Notes: generated by a model from the sequence alone, not told the origin. A stretch of 64,000 bases of DNA from Ancylobacter moscoviensis (GCF_007559435.1 NZ_VMBP01000001.1:124001-188000), one strand, 5' to 3'; numbered from the stretch's first letter, positions 11,811 to 20,368 are shown. Translations and numbers: made by a program.

Positions 11811-13079
11811 ATGGACGAGCGAGGGACGGCGGCCGTGAAGCAGACCACGGAACAGGCGCGGCGATACGACGTGGTGATGGCGGGCGGCGGCCTTGCGGGC
11901 CTTTCTCTCGCCCTGGCGCTGCGGCAGGGGCTGGGCGAGGGCGCGCGCCTCGCGGTGGCCGATCCTGCCCTCGCCGCCGCCGAGCCGCGCAGCGCCGACA
12001 TGCGCGCCTCCGCCATCGCGGCCGGCGCCCGCCACCTGTTCGAGGCGCTCGGCGTGTGGGAGCACATCGCCGCGCAGGCCGAGCCGATCCTGTCGATGGA
12101 AATCACCGATTCCAAGCTCGGCGATGCCGCGCGGCCGGTGTTCCTGTCCTTCGCCGGCGAGGTCGAGCCGGGCGAGCCCTTCGCCCATATGGTGCCCAAC
12201 GCCGTGCTGCAGGACGCCATGACGGCGCTGGCCCGCGCGCGCGGCATCGATTTCCTGCCGACCACCGTCGCCGGCTTCACCGCCGAGCCGGGGCGGGTGA
12301 CGCTGAGCCTCGCCGACGGCACCACGGCGGATGCGGCGCTGCTCGCCGCCTGCGACGGAGCCCGCTCGAAGCTGCGCGCCCTCGCCGGCATCGGCGTGGT
12401 CGGCTGGCCCTACGGGCAGTCCGCCATCGTGCTCACCGTCGGCCACGAGCGCCCGCATGAGGGCAAGGCGGTCGAGCACTTCCTGCCCGCCGGGCCCTTC
12501 GCCATGCTGCCGCTCACCGGCAATCGCTGCTCGATCGTCTGGACCGAGACGGCGCAGACCGCCGCCCGCCTGCTCGCCCTGCCGCGCGTGCTGCTGCAGG
12601 ACGAGCTGGAGCGCCGCTTCGGGCTGGAGCTGGGCGAGATCGAGATTCTCGACGAGCCCAAGGCCTTCCCGCTCGGCTTCCAGATGGCGCGCGCCTTCGT
12701 CGGCACGCGCCTCGCGCTGGTGGGCGACGCCGCCCACACCATCCATCCCATCGCCGGGCAGGGCATCAATATGGGCCTGCGCGACGTCGCGGCGCTGGCC
12801 GAGGCGATCACCGACGCCGCCCGGCTCGGCCTCGACGTCGGCACGCCTGACGTGCTGGAGCGCTACCAGCGCTGGCGCCGCTTCGACACGCTCGCCATGG
12901 GCGCGGCGACGGACGGGCTGAACCGGCTGTTCGGCATGCGCGCGGATGCGGTGCGGCTGGTGCGCGACGTCGGGCTCGGCATCGTCGAGCGGATGCCGGG
13001 GCTGAAGTCCTTCTTCATCCGCGACGCCGCCGGCATCGGCGGAAAGGCCCCGAAGCTGCTGCGCGGCGAGGCGCTCTAG
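11811..13079 (+). CDS. UbiH/UbiF/Coq6-family FAD-dependent monooxygenase
   Basis: A 422-aa flavoprotein hydroxylase. It has the Rossmann FAD motif (MAGGGLAGLSLALAL), the mid-protein family region (CDGARSKLRALAG), and the C-terminal GDAAHTIHPIAGQGINMG typical of ubiquinone-ring hydroxylases (UbiH/UbiF/VisC). It probably hydroxylates a ubiquinone precursor at the inner membrane; which ring position cannot be read from sequence. The start is uncertain: ATG 11811 is used, but GTG 11835 has a better ribosome site (GAGGGACGG) and would remove eight residues. It is convergent with the Trm112 gene. Confidence 0.88.
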   Translation: MDERGTAAVKQTTEQARRYDVVMAGGGLAGLSLALALRQGLGEGARLAVADPALAAAEPRSADMRASAIAAGARHLFEALGVWEHIAAQAEPILSMEITDSKLGDAARPVFLSFAGEVEPGEPFAHMVPNAVLQDAMTALARARGIDFLPTTVAGFTAEPGRVTLSLADGTTADAALLAACDGARSKLRALAGIGVVGWPYGQSAIVLTVGHERPHEGKAVEHFLPAGPFAMLPLTGNRCSIVWTETAQTAARLLALPRVLLQDELERRFGLELGEIEILDEPKAFPLGFQMARAFVGTRLALVGDAAHTIHPIAGQGINMGLRDVAALAEAITDAARLGLDVGTPDVLERYQRWRRFDTLAMGAATDGLNRLFGMRADAVRLVRDVGLGIVERMPGLKSFFIRDAAGIGGKAPKLLRGEAL

Positions 13080-13100
13080 GCGCCGCCGCGCACCGCCCGC

Positions 13101-13328
13101 CTACCGCGCCACCTCTTCCTCGGTGAGCGGACGGGCCTCGTCGGCCAGCATGATCGGGATGCCGTCGCGGATCGGATAGGCGAGGCGCGCCGCGCGCGAG
13201 ATCAATTCATGGCCCGCGCGGTCATAGTCGAGCGGACCCTTCGTCACCGGGCACACCAGCAGCTCCAGCAGCTTCGGATCGATCTCGTAGCCGGAGCGGG
13301 CGACGGGCTTCTCGGATTTCTCGGCCAT
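13101..13328 (-). CDS. Trm112-family (UPF0434/YcaR) zinc-ribbon-like protein
   Basis: A 75-aa protein with the Trm112 core: [38 protein letters not shown] and a C-terminal EEEVAR. Trm112 proteins are small activators of methyltransferases in eukaryotes and archaea; the bacterial role is unclear. Only one cysteine of the zinc-ribbon pattern remains, as in many bacterial members. In relatives I recall it directly following the LON-domain and thioredoxin genes, which here lie 6 kb away (see findings). Confidence 0.9.
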   Translation of the reverse strand: MAEKSEKPVARSGYEIDPKLLELLVCPVTKGPLDYDRAGHELISRAARLAYPIRDGIPIMLADEARPLTEEEVAR

Positions 13329-13406
13329 GGGGCGGCTCTCTCAATCTCGGCATCGGACGGGACGGATTCCGGCTATATAGCGCAGCGAGCTGACATTCTC
13401 ACGTCA

Positions 13407-13451
13407 CCGTTCCGACTCACGCCGTTCCGATACCCGCCGTTCCGACAGCCA
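13407..13451. repeat. Three 15-bp tandem repeats ahead of the GntR gene
   Basis: The nonamer CCGTTCCGA occurs at 13407, 13422 and 13437, an exact 15-bp period, with partly conserved spacers. The array ends 15 bp before the GntR-family start codon. Phased direct repeats in this position could be an autoregulatory operator or simple slippage products. Confidence 0.6.
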
Positions 13452-13466
13452 CTATCACCAGGGACA

Positions 13467-14141
13467 ATGGACGCACCCACCCTCGACCTCGCCCTCGAAC
13501 CGCGCCTTGATGGCGAGACGCTGCAGCAATGGGTGTTCCGCCGGCTGCGGCGCTCGGTCATGGCCGGCCGCTTCCCGCCCGGCAAGGCGGTGACGATCCG
13601 CGGGCTGGCGGACGCGCTCGGCGTCTCCTCCATGCCGGTGCGCGAGGCACTGCGCCGGCTGGTGGCCGAGCGCGCGCTGGTCTTGCTCGACAATCGCCGC
13701 GTGCGCGTGCCGGAGATGACCGCCCGGCGCTTCGAGGAGCTGATGACGACGCGCACCCTGCTGGAGTGCGAGGCCGCCGCGCGCTCGCTCGGCGTCGCCG
13801 ACGGCGCCTTCATCGAGCGGCTCGACGAACTGAACCGGGCCTCCGACGCCGCCGTCGCGGCCAGCGACACCGAGGCGATGATCGAGACCAACCTCGCCTT
13901 CCACGCCGCCCTCTATGGCGGGCGAGCGGACAATGTGCTGCTGCCGCTGATCGAATCGGTCTGGCTGCAGATCGGCCCGTTCATGCGCATGGCGCTGGCC
14001 GATCTGGAGACCCATTACCCCGTCGACCGCCACGCCGAGGCGCTGGCTGCGTTGCGGAGCGGCGACGAGGCGGCGTTGCGCCGCGCCATCGAGGCCGACA
14101 TCCGCGACGGCATCGGCCACCTGCTGGCGCAGCTGGGCTGA
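13467..14141 (+). CDS. GntR-family transcriptional regulator, FadR/FCD subfamily
   Basis: A 224-aa regulator. The winged helix at residues 15-80 shows the GntR signature (GKAVTIRGLADALGVSSMPVREALRRL). The C-terminal FCD domain has the metal-ligand pattern (NLAFHAALYGG and a late HAEALAALRSGD). ATG 13467 starts a conserved-looking protein, whereas the frame open upstream runs through the 15-bp repeats. FCD regulators usually respond to a carboxylate or amino-acid-derived ligand. The convergent neighbour is a PuuD-like hydrolase, so control of amine/glutamyl catabolism is possible but only inferred. Confidence 0.88.
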   Translation: MDAPTLDLALEPRLDGETLQQWVFRRLRRSVMAGRFPPGKAVTIRGLADALGVSSMPVREALRRLVAERALVLLDNRRVRVPEMTARRFEELMTTRTLLECEAAARSLGVADGAFIERLDELNRASDAAVAASDTEAMIETNLAFHAALYGGRADNVLLPLIESVWLQIGPFMRMALADLETHYPVDRHAEALAALRSGDEAALRRAIEADIRDGIGHLLAQLG

Positions 14142-14162
14142 CGCGCCCCACCGCGGATGGTC

Positions 14163-14250
14163 GTCATGCCCGGACTTGATCCGAGCATCCACGACTTCAT
14201 GCCGCACGGAGCCCAAAGACGTGGATGGCCGGGTCAAGCCCGGCCATGAC
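14163..14250. repeat. REP-like palindromic intergenic element, copy 2
   Basis: Same GTCAT...ATGAC architecture as the element at 3654; the right half (ACGTGGATGGCCGGGTC) differs from that copy by only about one base. It fills the gap between the convergent GntR and puuD-like genes, where it may serve both 3' ends. Confidence 0.75.
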
Positions 14251-14286
14251 GACACTCATGAGGGATGGCGACTTTGGAAGGACGCC

Positions 14287-15090
14287 TCAGCCCACGGCCT
14301 TGAGCCGCGCCCCGCCGCGCCGGCGCTCGGCCGCCAGCCGGGCGGCGGCGCCGAAGGCGGTGAAGATGCCGGTGGACAGCCGGTCCTGCCAGAAGCGCCA
14401 TTCCGGGTGCCACTGGATCGCCATGTTGAAGCCCGGCGCGTCGGGCACGCGGAAGGCCTCGATGGTGCCGTCCTCAGCCCGCGCCTCGACCGCGACGCCC
14501 GGTGCCAGCTTCGCCACGCCCTGCCCGTGCAGCGAATTCACCCGCCAGGTCGAGGCGCCGGCGATCCCCGCCAGCAGCCCGCCCGGCTCCAGCGCGACGT
14601 CGTGCGCCGGGCCGTACTGGGTCTCGATGTCCTGCGTCGAATCCTCGCGATGGTCGAAGCGCCCCTCCTGCTCGTAGAGCTTCTGGAACAGCGTGCCGCC
14701 CAGCGCGACGTTCATCTCCTGGAAGCCGCGGCAGACGCCGAAGATCGGCACCCCGCGCTCCAGCGCGCCGCGGATCAGCGGCAGCGAGATGTCGTCGCGG
14801 TGCGGGTCGGCCGGCAACGGCGGATCGTAGGGCGCGTCGCCATAGTGCTGCGGCCCGACATTGGACGGACTGCCCGGCAGGAAGATGCCGTCGACCAGAT
14901 CGAAGATCTCGTCGATCACCGCCCGCTCCGGTGCCATGTCGGCGTCGACGGCCGAGATCGTGCCGGGAATGAGCACCGGCATCGCCTGCGCGCCGCGCGC
15001 CACCGCGTAGATGTACTTTTCCGTGACACCGTGGACGACATGGCCGTTCGAGGCCTTCACGTCACTGATCACACCGATGACTGGCCGCAT
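14287..15090 (-). CDS. Gamma-glutamyl-gamma-aminobutyrate hydrolase family protein (PuuD-like)
   Basis: A 267-aa class I glutamine amidotransferase-like hydrolase. The nucleophile motif is GVCRGFQEMNV (Cys near 115) and the catalytic His lies in QWHPEW. The GSPSNVGPQHYG and RVNSLHGQG segments are typical of the PuuD/peptidase C26 family, which releases GABA from gamma-glutamyl-GABA in putrescine breakdown. ATG 15090 has a good ribosome site (GGGAG, five bases away); the frame open upstream covers repeats and is rejected. No other puu genes are adjacent, so the substrate remains open. Confidence 0.88.
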   Translation of the reverse strand: MRPVIGVISDVKASNGHVVHGVTEKYIYAVARGAQAMPVLIPGTISAVDADMAPERAVIDEIFDLVDGIFLPGSPSNVGPQHYGDAPYDPPLPADPHRDDISLPLIRGALERGVPIFGVCRGFQEMNVALGGTLFQKLYEQEGRFDHREDSTQDIETQYGPAHDVALEPGGLLAGIAGASTWRVNSLHGQGVAKLAPGVAVEARAEDGTIEAFRVPDAPGFNMAIQWHPEWRFWQDRLSTGIFTAFGAAARLAAERRRGGARLKAVG

Positions 15091-15170
15091 GATATCTCCC
15101 GACACGTGCTGGCGAAGATGTGGGCCCGCCCCCCGCCGGCTGTCAACGGCGCCGCCGACGCGGCGGCCAT

Positions 15171-15221
15171 GCGTGAAAGGAAGGACGGCGTGAAAGGAAG
15201 GACGGCGCGGAAGGAAGGACG
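15171..15221. repeat. Three 17-bp tandem repeats in the 301-bp puuD-algI gap
   Basis: Units of 17 bp (GCGTGAAAGGAAGGACG and near copies) occupy 15171-15187, 15188-15204 and 15205-15221; the first two are identical and the third has two differences. The 15091-15391 gap between the divergent puuD-like and algI-like genes has no gene. It should hold the promoters of both, but I could not assign -35/-10 boxes confidently. Confidence 0.75.
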
Positions 15222-15391
15222 GCCCAGACGAGGAATGGAGCCGAGCGCGGATCGGGCCGGGCTCCTTCCCCTCCGCCACCACACGCGAAGTTTGGTGGGC
15301 GCGATGTTGCCGAAGGTTTCCGAAGGCGCGCCTTCGTGTATGAAGGGGCCTGATTTTCATCGGTAGCAGGGCGCCATACCGCCAGGGCCAA

Positions 15392-16807
15392 ATGGTTTTC
15401 TCGTCCGTCTCCTTTCTGTTCTATTTCCTGCCGGCCTTCCTGATCTGCTATTTCGCCGTGCCGGGCCTGCGGGCGAAGAACCTCGTCCTGCTCGCCTTCT
15501 CGCTGGTCTTCTACGCCTGGGGCGGCCTCGCCAACGTCGTCGTCCTCGCCGTGTCGATCGTGGCGAACTACTTCTTCGCGCTGCTCATCGACACGCGGCT
15601 GGAGCGCTGGCGGCTGCGCATGCTGGGGCTCGCCGTGGCGGCGAATCTCGCCGGCCTCATCGCCTTCAAATATGCCGGCTTCCTGGCGGAGAACCTCAAC
15701 CTGCTGCTGCCGGAGGGAGCCCAGCTCCCCGTGGTCCATCCGGCGCTGCCGCTCGGCATCTCCTTCTTCACCTTCCACGCCATCTCCTATCTGGTCGACG
15801 TCTACCGCCACAAGGCGCGGGCGAACGGCCGCTTCGAGGAGATCGCGGTCTACATCACCATGTTCCCGCAGCTCGTGGCGGGTCCGATCGTGCGCTACTC
15901 CACCATCGCGCACCGCATCCGTGCGCGCCGCACCACGCTCGGGCGGATATCGGCGGGGCTGCGCATCTTCGTCATCGGCCTCAGCTGGAAGGTGCTGATC
16001 GCCGACGAGGTGGCGCCCATCGTCTCGGCGGTGTTCGACAGCACCGGCACGCCCAATCTCGGCGAGGCGTGGCTCGGCGTCAGCGCCTATGCGCTGCAGA
16101 TCTATTTCGACTTCGGCGGCTATTCGAACATGGCCATCGGCCTGGCCATCGCCATGGGGTTGAAGTTCCCGCGCAACTTCAACCTGCCCTACGGCGCGCT
16201 CTCGATCACCGATTTCTGGCGCCGCTGGCACATGAGCCTGTCGAGCTGGTTCCGCGACTACGTCTACATCCCGCTCGGCGGCAACCGGCGCGGCCATGTC
16301 AGCACGGCGGTCAATCTGTGGACCGTGTTCCTGCTCTGCGGCCTCTGGCACGGGGCGAGCTGGACCTTCGTCATCTGGGGCGTCCACCACGGCACCTTCC
16401 TGGTGCTGGAGCGCACGCGCCTCGGCGCGACGCTGCGGGCATCCCCGCGCATTGTGCGCCACGCCTATGTGCTTCTCGTGGTGCTGACGAGCTGGGTCTG
16501 GTTCCGCGCCAACAGCCTGCCCGACGCGCTCGACCTGTTCGCCGGCCTCGCCGGCCTCAACGGCGCGGGGCCGCTGTCGGTCAACCTCATCACCGAACTC
16601 ACGCCCATGGCCGTCACCGTCATGGTGCTCGCCTGGCCACTCGCCATGTTCGGCCTGCCGCAGCCCGGCGCCCGCCGCCTGGCGACGAAGCTGCGGCTGG
16701 CGCTCTACGGGGCGGTCGATACCGTGGTGGTGGCGCTGCTGTTCGGCCTCTGCGTCCTGTCGGTGGGAGCGGCGACCTATTCGCCCTTCCTCTATTTCCG
16801 GTTCTGA
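15392..16807 (+). CDS. algI: MBOAT-family O-acyltransferase (AlgI-like)
   Basis: A 471-aa polytopic membrane protein of the AlgI/DltB branch of MBOAT acyltransferases, which pass acyl (usually acetyl) groups across the membrane to a polysaccharide. The hallmark segment FWRRWHMSLSSWFRDY with its conserved His, then PLGGNRRG, and the second histidine in CGLWHGASWTFVIWG are intact. About ten hydrophobic spans are visible. A 13-bp gap separates it from the AlgJ/X-like gene. No alginate polymerase or export genes lie nearby, so the acetylated polymer is unknown and the symbol reflects homology only. Confidence 0.92.
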   Translation: MVFSSVSFLFYFLPAFLICYFAVPGLRAKNLVLLAFSLVFYAWGGLANVVVLAVSIVANYFFALLIDTRLERWRLRMLGLAVAANLAGLIAFKYAGFLAENLNLLLPEGAQLPVVHPALPLGISFFTFHAISYLVDVYRHKARANGRFEEIAVYITMFPQLVAGPIVRYSTIAHRIRARRTTLGRISAGLRIFVIGLSWKVLIADEVAPIVSAVFDSTGTPNLGEAWLGVSAYALQIYFDFGGYSNMAIGLAIAMGLKFPRNFNLPYGALSITDFWRRWHMSLSSWFRDYVYIPLGGNRRGHVSTAVNLWTVFLLCGLWHGASWTFVIWGVHHGTFLVLERTRLGATLRASPRIVRHAYVLLVVLTSWVWFRANSLPDALDLFAGLAGLNGAGPLSVNLITELTPMAVTVMVLAWPLAMFGLPQPGARRLATKLRLALYGAVDTVVVALLFGLCVLSVGAATYSPFLYFRF

Positions 16808-16820
16808 GGGAGAGCGGACG

Positions 16821-17930
16821 ATGCCCTTGCTCATGGCCTTCCGCCGCTGGTGGGCAATCTTCTTCGTCGCCGTCCTCGCCTTGCCGACCATCGGGCTGGT
16901 CACTCCCGACCTGCCCGGCCCCATGCGCACGGTGCTGGAGCCGGAGGAGCACTGGTGGGAGGACGCCGCCCGGCGCCTCGACCCCTACATCAACAACGCG
17001 TTCGGCTTCCGCGGCGCGGTGCTCGCCGCCCATCGCCGCTATCTGCGCTTCATCGACGCGCCGCAGGGCGAGCGCGTCCTGCAGGGCGAGAACGGCTCTC
17101 TGTTCATCCGCGACAACAACGCGCTCGAGCAGTCGATCGGCCAGCTCGTGCGGCCGGAGGCCATCGCCGACTTCGTACGCATCACCGCCGCGCTCGACGC
17201 GAAGATGAAGGCCCTCGGCGGGCACTTCGTCGCGATGATCCCGCCCAACGCGCACACCGTCGAGTTCCAGGACCTGCCGTCCTATGCCCGCCGGCAGAAG
17301 AAGGCACCGACCGAATACGACCTCGTGGACGAGCGCATGAAGGCGGCGGGCATCCCCTTCGTCGACCTGCGCCCGATCCTCGCGGACGGCAAGAAGGATG
17401 GCCGGGTCTATTTCCGCTACGATACCCACTGGAACGAGCGCGGCGCGCTGCTGGCCTTCAACGCCGCGATGGCGGCGGCAGGCCGCCCCGATCTCGCCGT
17501 CACGCCCGAGGAGGCCTACGGCGCGCCCGTCGACAAACCCAGCGGCGACCTGCTGCGCCTCGGCGGGCTCGACGCGCGCGACCCGCCGGACCAGAAACTC
17601 CCCTGGAAGGAGCCCTTCGCGGAGCGCGAGGAGGGCCTCACGCCGCTCACCGGCGTCATCGAAGGCGGCAAGGAGAGCAATCTCTTTCCCTCCCAGGCCT
17701 TCGAGACCGGCCATGCCGGCCCGCGCATCATGGTGATCGGCGATTCCTTCACCCACGGCTTCTGGCCGGGCCTGCTGGCGGCCCGAAGCTCCGCCTTCGT
17801 CTGGACGCATCACCAGCTCTGCAATTTCGATCAGGGCGTGATCGATCGCTTCCGGCCGGACATCCTCATCTACGCGCCGACCGAGCGCTTCTTCCTCTGC
17901 GCGGGCAAGAAAAGCGGCGCGGCGAAGTAG
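16821..17930 (+). CDS. AlgJ/AlgX-like SGNH acetyltransferase-domain protein
   Basis: A 369-aa protein with an N-terminal membrane anchor/signal (FFVAVLALPTIGLV) and an SGNH-like catalytic domain. The Asp-His pair is in RYDTHWNERGALL and the nucleophile in VIGDSFTHGFWP; QGENGSLFIRDNN resembles the GKDGWLF motif of AlgJ/AlgX. It should complete polysaccharide O-acetylation in the periplasm using acetyl groups delivered by the upstream MBOAT protein. Partnership is inferred from adjacency, which is the usual arrangement for these families. Confidence 0.88.
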   Translation: MPLLMAFRRWWAIFFVAVLALPTIGLVTPDLPGPMRTVLEPEEHWWEDAARRLDPYINNAFGFRGAVLAAHRRYLRFIDAPQGERVLQGENGSLFIRDNNALEQSIGQLVRPEAIADFVRITAALDAKMKALGGHFVAMIPPNAHTVEFQDLPSYARRQKKAPTEYDLVDERMKAAGIPFVDLRPILADGKKDGRVYFRYDTHWNERGALLAFNAAMAAAGRPDLAVTPEEAYGAPVDKPSGDLLRLGGLDARDPPDQKLPWKEPFAEREEGLTPLTGVIEGGKESNLFPSQAFETGHAGPRIMVIGDSFTHGFWPGLLAARSSAFVWTHHQLCNFDQGVIDRFRPDILIYAPTERFFLCAGKKSGAAK

Positions 17931-18027
17931 CAGAACGCCCATGCGCCGCTCAAGCGCCTTGCCCCCGGTCCGCCGGCGGCATTAGAAGGCCGGCAGTCGC
18001 TTTTTCCGCCCAGGACGCCGAGCCGCC

Positions 18028-18567
18028 ATGTCCGCCCCCCTATCCGTCCCCCTTTCCTCGCAGGATCTCTTCGCCCGCCTCGCCGAACTCGGCATCGAGA
18101 CCCGCACGGTCGAACACCCCCCGCTGTTCACCGTCGAGGACTCGCAGGCCCTGCGCGGCGACATTCCCGGCGGCCACACCAAGAACCTTTTCCTCAAGGA
18201 CAAGAAGGGCAACCTCTTCCTCGTCGTGGTGGAGGAGGAGGCGCGGGTCGATCTGAAGAGCCTCCACGGTCCCCTCGGCGCCGCCAGCCGGCTGTCCTTC
18301 GGCAGCGCCGAGCTGCTGGAGGAGGTGCTCGGCGTGAAGCCCGGCGCGGTCACCGCCTTCGGCCCGGTCAACGACACGCAGGGCCGCGTGACCGTGGTGC
18401 TCGACGCCGAGCTGATGGCGCACGCGGAGATCAACTGCCACCCGCTGGTGAACACCGCCACCACCACCATCCGCAGCGACGATCTCCTGCGCTTCCTGCG
18501 CGCCACCGGCCACGAGCCGCGGGTGATGGCGGTGCCGCGGCGGAGCGAGGCGGCGGACGAGGCCTGA
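18028..18567 (+). CDS. Prolyl-tRNA editing domain protein (YbaK/ProX type)
   Basis: A 179-aa stand-alone trans-editing protein of the YbaK/ProX superfamily. It has the hallmark lysine in GGHTKNLFLKDKKGN (near residue 55), the FGPVNDTQGRVTVVLD strand, and NCHPLVNTATTTI near the C-terminus. Such proteins deacylate mischarged tRNA, most often Ala-tRNA(Pro), in the cytoplasm. It lies 76 bp upstream of the thioredoxin gene on the same strand, a pairing I recall from other Rhizobiales. Confidence 0.9.
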   Translation: MSAPLSVPLSSQDLFARLAELGIETRTVEHPPLFTVEDSQALRGDIPGGHTKNLFLKDKKGNLFLVVVEEEARVDLKSLHGPLGAASRLSFGSAELLEEVLGVKPGAVTAFGPVNDTQGRVTVVLDAELMAHAEINCHPLVNTATTTIRSDDLLRFLRATGHEPRVMAVPRRSEAADEA

Positions 18568-18643
18568 CCATCCCGCCCGTTGCATTCGCGGCGCGGCGGG
18601 CCATCTTAACGGCGAGCACGAGCGAGTATTGCGAGGACGCCCC

Positions 18644-19573
18644 ATGTTGCTGAACCAGCCCTCTTCTCCGGCCCAGAACGGCGCCGACGCGCCCGCCGGC
18701 GACGATGTCGTGATCGACGTCACGACCCGGAGCTTCATGAAGGATGTCGTCGAGGAATCGCGCACCCGCCCGGTTCTCGTCGATTTCTGGGCGCCGTGGT
18801 GCGGCCCCTGCAAGCAGCTTACCCCCATCATCGAGAAGGTGGTGCGCGAGGCCAAGGGCAAGGTGCGCCTCGCCAAGATGAACACCGACGAGCACCCCGC
18901 CGTCGCCCAGCAGCTCGGCATCCAGTCGTTGCCCACCGTCTACGCCTTCGTCAACGGCCAGCCGGTGGACGGCTTCATGGGCGCCCAGCCGGAAACGCAG
19001 GTGAAGGCGCTGGTCGACCGTCTCGTCGCCGGCGCCGGCGGGGCCGACGACATGGCCGAGGTGGTCGCCTCCGGCGAGGCGGCGCTGGCCGAGGGCGACC
19101 TCGTCGGCGCGGCGGAGATCTTCGCCGCCGTGCTCGCCGAGGAACCGGCCAACCTCAAGGCCATCGCCGGCCTTGCCCGCACTCAGCTTTCCGCCGGCAA
19201 TGCCGAGCAGGCCAGGGCCACCCTCGCCCTCGCCCCGGAGACGGCCGCGAACGACGGCGCCATCGCCGCCGTGCGCGCCGCCATCGAGCTGGAGGAGGCC
19301 GCGAGCGCCCTCGGCGACGTGAAGGAGCTGGAGGCGAAGGTCGCCGCCAACCCGCTCGACCATCAGGCCCGCTTCGACCTCGCCGTGGCGCTCGCCGCGC
19401 ATGACAAGCGCGAGGAGGCGGTCGACGAACTGCTCGCCATCGTGCGCAAGGACCGCAACTGGAACGACGACGGCGCCCGCAAGCAGCTGGTGCAGTTCTT
19501 CGAGGCCTGGGGCCCTACCGACGAGCACACGATCGCCGGCCGCCGGCGCCTGTCCTCCATCCTGTTCGCCTGA
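18644..19573 (+). CDS. cnoX: Thioredoxin-like chaperedoxin with TPR-like tail (CnoX/YbbN type)
   Basis: A 309-aa two-domain protein. A thioredoxin fold occupies residues about 25-130 with an intact WAPWCGPCKQL redox site. The remainder is a helical TPR-like domain (AEGDLVGAAEIFAAVL, NLKAIAGLARTQLSAG, EEAVDELLAIVRKD). E. coli CnoX has this architecture and protects substrates of GroEL from oxidation. Here both CxxC cysteines are present, so disulfide reductase activity is possible. ATG 18644 has GAGGA seven bases upstream; the TTG upstream is rejected. The LON-domain gene follows after 60 bp. Confidence 0.9.
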   Translation: MLLNQPSSPAQNGADAPAGDDVVIDVTTRSFMKDVVEESRTRPVLVDFWAPWCGPCKQLTPIIEKVVREAKGKVRLAKMNTDEHPAVAQQLGIQSLPTVYAFVNGQPVDGFMGAQPETQVKALVDRLVAGAGGADDMAEVVASGEAALAEGDLVGAAEIFAAVLAEEPANLKAIAGLARTQLSAGNAEQARATLALAPETAANDGAIAAVRAAIELEEAASALGDVKELEAKVAANPLDHQARFDLAVALAAHDKREEAVDELLAIVRKDRNWNDDGARKQLVQFFEAWGPTDEHTIAGRRRLSSILFA

Positions 19574-19579
19574 CACGCC

Positions 19580-19597
19580 GGCGGGGCCCGCCCCGCC
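19580..19597. repeat. GC-rich hairpin between cnoX and the LON-domain gene
   Basis: GGCGGGGC-CC-GCCCCGCC is a perfect eight-base stem in the 60-bp gap. No U-tract follows, so it is more likely an mRNA stability or attenuation element than a full terminator. Confidence 0.45.
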
Positions 19598-19633
19598 GCG
19601 CAACGCCGCCGGAACGCGCGGCAAGGAGCGCCG

Positions 19634-20311
19634 ATGGCGATCAACCGACCCTATACCGGGCCGTCCGAACTGGCGCCGATCATCCCGCTGTTTCCGCTGG
19701 AAGGCGCGCTGCTGCTGCCGCGCTGCCAGCTTCCCCTCAACATCTTCGAGCCGCGCTATCTCGCCATGGTGGATGCCGCGCTGGCGGGCAGCCGGCTCAT
19801 CGGCATCGTCCAGCCGGCGCTTGACGCCGCCGGCCATGCCATGGCCGGCGGGGCGGCGCTGCTGCCGGTCGGCTGCGTCGGCCGCATCACCGAGATCGCC
19901 GAGAGCGGCGACGGGCGCTACGTGATGAATCTCAGTGGCGTCGCCCGCTTCCGCATCGTGGCGGAGGTCGATGCCGGCACGCCCTACCGCCAGGCCCATG
20001 TCGACTACGAGCCGTTCCGCAACGACTTCACGCCGAATCTCGGCGCCGAGGCGGTCGATCGCGGCACGCTGCTGCGCACCCTCGCCGAATATCTCGACGC
20101 CAACCGGCTCGAGGCGGACTGGGAGAGCATCAAGGACGCGCCCAACGAGGCGCTGGTGAACGCCCTCGCGATGATGGCGCCCTTCGGCCCGCGCGAGAAG
20201 CAGGCGCTGCTGGAGGCACCCAGCCTCGCCGCCCGCGCCGAGATGCTGATCGCCGTCACCCAGATGTCGATGGCCCGCACCGGCGGCGAGGGCGACGGCT
20301 CGCTCCAGTAG
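19634..20311 (+). CDS. LON peptidase substrate-binding domain protein
   Basis: A 225-aa protein made only of the N-terminal LON (PUA-like) domain: IIPLFPLEGALLLPRCQLPLNIFEPRYLAMVDAAL, then GCVGRITEI and GRYVMNLSGVARFRI. There is no AAA+ or protease domain, which is normal for this small family. The function is unknown, probably substrate or protein binding. It is downstream of cnoX on the same strand, and a perfect palindrome ends the transcript. Confidence 0.9.
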   Translation: MAINRPYTGPSELAPIIPLFPLEGALLLPRCQLPLNIFEPRYLAMVDAALAGSRLIGIVQPALDAAGHAMAGGAALLPVGCVGRITEIAESGDGRYVMNLSGVARFRIVAEVDAGTPYRQAHVDYEPFRNDFTPNLGAEAVDRGTLLRTLAEYLDANRLEADWESIKDAPNEALVNALAMMAPFGPREKQALLEAPSLAARAEMLIAVTQMSMARTGGEGDGSLQ

Positions 20312-20332
20312 GCCTGCACTCTGCCCCTGCGC

Positions 20333-20360
20333 TTCCCTCTTCCTCGCGAGGAAGAGGGAA
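20333..20360. terminator. Bidirectional hairpin between LON gene and RND pump gene
   Basis: A perfect 28-bp palindrome (TTCCCTCTTCCTC arms around a GC centre) in the 57-bp gap between convergent genes. The A/T-poor flanks give no U-run, but its position at two converging 3' ends supports termination for both. Confidence 0.65.
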
Positions 20361-20368
20361 CAGGTTCC

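Noticed and set aside
15171-15221. Possible small CRISPR or iteron origin
   Set aside because: Units are directly abutting 17-mers with no spacers, and no replication gene is near.
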